A DNA stretch of 32,696 nucleotides from Desulfobulbaceae bacterium (GTDB taxonomy: Bacteria > Desulfobacterota > Desulfobulbia > Desulfobulbales > Desulfobulbaceae). Where the stretch lies: the NCBI GenBank assembly GCA_019163135.1, contig JAFLKR010000030.1, positions 1 through 32,696 on the forward strand. Reading direction: 5' to 3'. A model generated the notes under the pieces. It was not told the DNA's origin and did not search any database. It saw only the letters and a list, made by a program, of their open reading frames with translations. Position numbers and translations under genes: made by a program. Below are positions 29,153-32,696 of the stretch, piece by piece; position 1 is the first letter of the stretch; every line of letters begins with the position of its first letter.

Positions 29153-31252
29153 TTATTTCTCCTGCGATGGGGCCAAGGTGACGGTGACAAAACTTTCCGC
29201 GAGATTGAGACCGCCACCGGCCTGGTCCCATTCCTTCAGTTTACCTTTCATGAAAACCTGGTCGGCGAGTCCCTTGCCAAACGACCGTTTTTTGGCGGGC
29301 ACGTCGGTGCCGAAGCCGTGGAGCATGAACACCGCCTCGGGATGGATCAGGTCGGTGACATAGGCGGCGATTCGGCCCTGCTCATCGCCGGCACCAACCA
29401 GTACCTGATCGCCGTCCTTGACACCGATTGTTTTGGCCGCCGCGGGATGAATCCATAGTTTGTTAACATCAAGCAGTTCGCACAGAATCGGGTTGTTTTG
29501 GTGCTGGCCATGGGCTTGGTAGCCGTTGCGGCCAAAGAGTAGACGGAAACTACCATCGGGCGGCGGTTCAGGGGCGACATAGGCAGGCAGCGAGGCTACC
29601 CCCATGGCTTCCCACTTTTGATTGACGAGCTCGATTTTGCCTGATTCGGTGCCGAACTTGAGCTTGTCCCGATCATACCAGATGGCCTGGTCGCTCAGTT
29701 TGACAAAGCCTTTGGCGTCGAAATCGGCCAGGGTCAGACCGGTGTCCTGAAGTTGGTACTGCCAGATGTCTTCAATCGTCGTAAAGGGGAACAGGTCGCC
29801 TTTGCCCATCCGCCTCGCCAGTTCGAGGTAGATCTCCCAACCGGCTTTAGTGTTATTTAAAGGTTTGACGCACTGCTGCCGGCGACCGAATCCGGGTTTG
29901 AGCCCTTTTTCGGTGCGTAGGATGTCATCGCGTTCGAGAAAGGTGTTTTCCGGCAGGATGACATCGGCAAACCAGGCGGTTTCGCTGAAATTAATGTCGA
30001 CGGCCACAATCAGGTCGAGTTTGTCGAGGATCCGCCGCTGCTCCTTGGTGTCGGGCAGGGCGATGAAGGGATTGTGTCGATGGACGAAGTAGGCCTTTAC
30101 CGGATAGGGTCTGCCGCTGTCGATAGCTTCATAAGCGGTCTGGAGCATGCCTGCACCCTTATCCCACTGGGGATAACGGGTGCCGCAGCCGTCGGCCCGT
30201 TCTTCGTTCACTCCCGGCACTAAGGCGGCCAGGCTCTTGAGACCCAATTTACCCGCATCCTTGGGGCCCTTAGGATAAAAAAGGCCACCGGGTTGCTCGA
30301 TGCTGCCCATCAGCGCATTGATAATATGGATCATGCGGGAGGCATGGAAACTGTCGCGGTAGCGGGCAAGCATCCAGCCGGGATGGATGATCACCTTAGG
30401 GCGGTCTTCGTTGAGTTCCCGGCAGAAGGCTTGGATTTCTTCGGCTTTGATCCCGGTCTCTCTTTCGGTCCACTCGGTGGTGTAGGGCTCAAGGAAGGTT
30501 TTGAATTCCGCAAGGCCATTGATGTATTTATCCGCGAAATCAAGGTCGTAATAATGGTTGTTGACGATGCAGTGGGCCATGCCCAACAGCAGGGCATAAT
30601 CGGTCCCCGGTTTAATCTGCCAGTACCGGCTGGCCTTGCCGGCGGTGACCGAAGCTCGCGGGTCGATATAGGTGACCCTCGCGCCATTCTTGATGCCCTT
30701 GAGGAAGCTTTTTACTTCCTTGACCTTCAGTGACTCAGTGATGTTGCGTCCAAAGAGAACAATGTGGCGGGCGTTCTCGTAATCGTAGGCGAAGTCCTTA
30801 CGCCCCAGGCCATAGACTGATTTGGCTGAGTGGTGGACATTGCGGCCGCAGGTACAGTCGTGGTTGATGTAGTTGGGGGAGCCCAGCGCTTTAACAAAGG
30901 CTTGACGGAGATCGGCAAAAGGACCGCCCCGGTCGGACAACATAATGGACCGGCTCCCGTGTTCGGCAATAATGGTGTTGAGCCGACTGGCGATATACTC
31001 ATAGGCTTCGTCCCAGGAGGCTTCCCGCCATTGGCCTTGGCCGCGGTTTCCCATGCGGAGCATCGGAGCCGTGGGGCGCTGCTTGTCCATCCGTTGGGCT
31101 AAGGCGGCACCACCCTTGGCACAGAGACTGCGGCCCATGCCGCCATCATGGCTGTTTCCCTCGATCCAGAGAGGCTTGCCAGCTTCGACCTGCACGGTGA
31201 TTGGGCATCGCACGGCGCACATACCGCAAATACTATATTTTGTCTCTTTCAT
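29153..31252 (-). CDS. Cytoplasmic molybdopterin oxidoreductase (PsrA/PhsA-like family)
   Basis: A 699-aa DMSO-reductase-superfamily catalytic subunit. Cys9/12/16/44 (CGMCAVRCP, then RSLCAKGG) bind the proximal 4Fe-4S cluster. The cofactor-binding pattern follows, with Cys133/Cys135 in HDCTCGRNVHH as likely molybdenum ligand, then VTYIDPRASVTAGKA and IKPGTDYALLLGMAH. A C-terminal molydopterin-dinucleotide domain is seen near LWIHPAAAKTIGVKDGDQVL. The sequence is closest in pattern to polysulfide/thiosulfate reductase A chains, not to formate dehydrogenase (no Cys/Sec-His site). It has no Tat signal, so unlike exported PsrA it stays in the cytoplasm. I chose ATG 31252 (AAGGA 5-6 bases upstream); ATG 31258 is too close to that site. 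It appears to be the first gene of the nuo operon. The substrate is unknown. Confidence 0.88.
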   Translation of the reverse strand: MKETKYSICGMCAVRCPITVQVEAGKPLWIEGNSHDGGMGRSLCAKGGAALAQRMDKQRPTAPMLRMGNRGQGQWREASWDEAYEYIASRLNTIIAEHGSRSIMLSDRGGPFADLRQAFVKALGSPNYINHDCTCGRNVHHSAKSVYGLGRKDFAYDYENARHIVLFGRNITESLKVKEVKSFLKGIKNGARVTYIDPRASVTAGKASRYWQIKPGTDYALLLGMAHCIVNNHYYDLDFADKYINGLAEFKTFLEPYTTEWTERETGIKAEEIQAFCRELNEDRPKVIIHPGWMLARYRDSFHASRMIHIINALMGSIEQPGGLFYPKGPKDAGKLGLKSLAALVPGVNEERADGCGTRYPQWDKGAGMLQTAYEAIDSGRPYPVKAYFVHRHNPFIALPDTKEQRRILDKLDLIVAVDINFSETAWFADVILPENTFLERDDILRTEKGLKPGFGRRQQCVKPLNNTKAGWEIYLELARRMGKGDLFPFTTIEDIWQYQLQDTGLTLADFDAKGFVKLSDQAIWYDRDKLKFGTESGKIELVNQKWEAMGVASLPAYVAPEPPPDGSFRLLFGRNGYQAHGQHQNNPILCELLDVNKLWIHPAAAKTIGVKDGDQVLVGAGDEQGRIAAYVTDLIHPEAVFMLHGFGTDVPAKKRSFGKGLADQVFMKGKLKEWDQAGGGLNLAESFVTVTLAPSQEK

Positions 31253-31660
31253 ATGCATCCTTTGGGTGCGAGGTGCAAAGCCATTCGAACCGTTGCTTCA
31301 ATGGCGACTTCCGCACTTTTGTTTAAGTAGGATTGATGGAAATGATCAATAGTTTCCCAGAAATCCTCGGGTAAAAAACGTTATGAATTCAAGCTGTAAA
31401 ATACAAACATTGATTTTGCGGCCAAGGATAACTGATTAGGAGTTTGATAACCAATCCTTTTTTACTGAGGGGTGTTTTTTTCCAATCGCCCCTCTTCCTC
31501 GGAACTGGAGACGATTGAAGATTCATTACCTCTGGAAGATTTGATATGTCTTCTATGTTTTTGGTATTAAATATATTTATTGATCAATACCGTCTAGAGT
31601 GACCCTTGATTTTTAAGGGGGTGCGATACTGTTTCCCAAAACCGGTGGGGATGTGGCGTA
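31253..31660. other. Leader/upstream region of the mopB-nuo operon
   Basis: About 400 bp with no gene that I can support. It must contain the operon promoter. It is AT-richer than the genes and holds a GAGGGG/CCCCTC inverted repeat around 31467-31495 and a GGTATT/AATACC inverted repeat around 31563-31591. Neither is a recognised operator. Confidence 0.4.
31398..31425 (-). promoter_or_regulatory. Weak sigma-70-like promoter candidate for mopB-nuo
   Basis: On the minus strand TTGGCC (31420-31425) and TATTTT (31398-31403) are 16 bases apart, about 145 bases before the mopB start. The match to TTGACA/TATAAT is poor; it is listed only as the best site seen. Confidence 0.2.
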
Positions 31661-31661
31661 A

Positions 31662-31802
31662 ACGTCTCCACGGTGGTGGGACATAGAACGAGGCCTGCAT
31701 CTGGAGGGTAACCCCGTCATCACTACCAACGCCACCGTTGATCGGATGATCCACCAATCGATCATTATCACCGTCAAAAGCGCTTCCAGGCGATTCTACT
31801 AA
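31662..31802 (+). pseudogene. IstB-like remnant (IS21-family helper ATPase), C-terminal scrap
   Basis: A short plus-strand frame with an upstream stop at 31659 and its own stop at 31800. It translates to a piece resembling the end of IstB: GNPVITTNATVDRMIHQS then IIITVKSASRR, compared with the usual pattern GDPVI-T-x-LLDRLLHHS-x-I-x-I-x-G-x-SYR. Everything N-terminal, including the Walker motifs, is missing, so it is a dead fragment. The match is short and made by eye. Confidence 0.5.
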
Positions 31803-31917
31803 TCATACCAACGCATCCGCCCTCAAATAACGAAAACTATCTTTCCGGCAGGCATCAGGGCCACTTTAAATCGGTTTTAATCCCCCCAACGCCTGTCAAG
31901 ATGAGGCAACTTCTACG

Positions 31918-31947
31918 GGGTCAGTAACGATACGCCTAAAGGGTCAG
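31918..31947. mobile_element. Possible IS21-type terminal repeats
   Basis: Two copies of GGGTCAGT start at 31918 and 31941, 23 bases apart, downstream of the istB-like scrap. IS21-family ends often carry several spaced repeats of this kind. The second continues into TTTTTATCGGCGGTGACC. This supports the mobile-element reading of the region but is not proof. Confidence 0.4.
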
Positions 31948-32173
31948 TTTTTTATCGGCGGTGACCACACCGCTGGCCAGAATTCGTTCGGTGGTGCAGT
32001 TTTAGCCGTGATTATGGATCCCCTGAGTGACGAAGCGTCCCACGGCTGCCGGCCGATCTTACCCTGTCAAGCAGCCTCTGGCTTGAATTGGCGGTCTTGA
32101 AAAGGATCAGTAGTCAACCACCGGTTTTTAATCTAAAATATATCGATTTCTCAAGTCATTACGGCTTTCGCAT

Positions 32174-32280
32174 TGTTCCATTGTTCCTTGCGGGGTGCGC
32201 AAGAGCAATGATAAAGGGCTGGTTGAGAACGCGATCGGTCACATGAAAAAGAATTTCCTGACCACCTATAATGAGGCAAC
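32174..32280 (+). pseudogene. IstA-like remnant (IS21-family transposase)
   Basis: An internal scrap in one plus-strand frame, CGVRKSNDKGLVENAIGHMK then KNFLTTYNE, resembles the IstA stretch just after the catalytic core (pattern N-x-KG-x-VE-x-V-x-Y-V-K-R-NFL). No start and no flanking transposase sequence are recognisable. It lies downstream of the istB scrap, the reverse of the normal istA-istB order, so the two pieces come from a rearranged element or from different insertions. Confidence 0.5.
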
Positions 32281-32353
32281 GGGTCGTAGAAGGTATTTTA
32301 GGCTAGGAACCGTGCTGATTGTATGGTATGAACAGTCCGGAATTTAAATACAC

Positions 32354-32430
32354 GGACGGGTAGCTCAGCTGGATAGAGTATTGGCCTCCGAAGCCAAGGG
32401 TCGCGGGTTCGAATCCCGCCTCGTTCACCA
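32354..32430 (+). tRNA. tRNA-Arg (anticodon CCG)
   Basis: A 77-base cloverleaf including an encoded CCA. The acceptor stem pairs GGACGGG with CTCGTTC (two G-U pairs), followed by discriminator A. The D arm contains TAGCTCAGCTGGATAGAG. The anticodon stem is TTGGC/GCCAA around loop CTCCGAA, with anticodon CCG at 32388-32390, reading CGG codons. The T arm is GCGGG-TTCGAAT-CCCGC. It is not next to other tRNA genes. CGG-type arginine codons are frequent in the neighbouring genes. Confidence 0.95.
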
Positions 32431-32438
32431 ATAATATT

Positions 32439-32475
32439 AGCCACTTAGCAGGGTTTTAGCTAGGTGGCTTTTTTT
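32439..32475 (+). terminator. Rho-independent terminator after tRNA-Arg
   Basis: An 11-base stem, AGCCACTTAGC (32439-32449) with GCTAGGTGGCT (32459-32469) and one G-U pair, with a 9-base loop, followed directly by a T-run (32470-32475). It starts 8 bases after the tRNA 3' end and is the clearest terminator in the window. Confidence 0.9.
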
Positions 32476-32696
32476 CGTTTTGTGATGCTATTGTGAAGCC
32501 AAATTGGGCGGTTGGTTTTATAGATACTCTTTTTGGTCGCCGTGGCAGTGTCCGGTGGTTGGTGATAAAAAGGTGTCGCTCTGGTCACCGGGTCCACCAG
32601 GTTCGGTGACGATTCCCGCCGATTCCTGGCGGCTGGCCTGCTTCCTGGTAGGCCGTGATCCAAATCGCGGTGGTCTGGTCTGATACCTTGCCTGGT
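32476..32696. other. Unassigned window end
   Basis: About 220 bp after the tRNA terminator. A minus-strand frame (32460-32663) overlaps the terminator and has no protein-like features. A plus-strand stretch stays open for about 60 codons to a TGA near 32680, but lacks a ribosome site and any recognised motif. I see no supported feature. Confidence 0.4.

Noticed and set aside
29153-31252. Formate dehydrogenase or NuoG identity for the molybdoenzyme
   Set aside because: There is no Cys/Sec-His active-site pattern of formate dehydrogenases, and no N-terminal 2Fe-2S or extra cluster region of NuoG; the sequence begins directly with the CGMCAVRCP cluster motif.
32460-32663. 67-codon minus-strand frame at the window end
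   Set aside because: It overlaps the tRNA terminator, has no ribosome site and its product is compositionally unlike the real genes.
1-32696. CRISPR arrays, riboswitches, prophage genes
   Set aside because: No regularly spaced direct repeats, no recognisable riboswitch core and no phage structural or integrase gene were seen.

Overview
The window looks like a chromosome segment from a Gram-negative, motile, anaerobic bacterium, most likely a Desulfobacterota (deltaproteobacterial, Desulfobulbales-like) lineage. This placement is an inference. It rests on three things: a complex I operon of the 11-subunit type with no nuoE/F/G, a polysulfide/thiosulfate-reductase-like molybdoenzyme pair in the same operon, and a flagellar operon containing a MotE-like protein and CheX-rich signalling genes. 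No rRNA or taxonomic marker is present.

Layout. (1) 1-10130, minus strand: a flagellar basal-body/export operon reading TPR protein, flgB, flgC, fliE, fliF, fliG, fliH, fliI, fliJ, motE-like, fliK-like (cut by the window edge). It encodes the rod base, MS ring, switch rotor protein and export ATPase complex. A -24/-12 (sigma-54) promoter candidate precedes the TPR gene and another lies between flgB and flgC. (2) 10450-15894, plus strand: an unusual chemosensory set. It contains a CheA-like kinase that ends at its ATPase domain (no CheW-like regulatory domain), a CheY, two small CheX-type proteins, and a 615-aa protein with two CheX-type domains and a degenerate receiver. No CheW, CheR, CheB, CheD or receptor gene is present. 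(3) 15907-17514, minus strand: a sigma-54 activator with no sensory domain, just downstream of a stand-alone cyclic-nucleotide-binding-domain protein. (4) 17673-18167, plus strand: a secreted thermonuclease-like protein.

(5) 18305-31252, minus strand: a long tightly packed operon, mopB - 4Fe4S - nuoA, B, C, D, H, I, J, K, L, M, (51-codon ORF), N. It encodes the membrane and connecting arms of complex I. In place of the NADH-input subunits it begins with a cytoplasmic molybdopterin oxidoreductase and a four-cluster ferredoxin-like subunit. (6) 31253-32696: mostly non-coding, with scraps of IS21-family transposition genes, then a tRNA-Arg(CCG) gene with a strong terminator.

How the parts may work together (inference): the sigma-54 activator and its cNMP-domain partner may control flagellar and chemosensory transcription through the -24/-12 sites. 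The CheA-like kinase, CheY and four CheX-type domains would form a phosphorelay with several phosphatases acting on the flagellar switch. The nuo operon would couple electrons from ferredoxin or the molybdoenzyme pair to quinone reduction and ion translocation.
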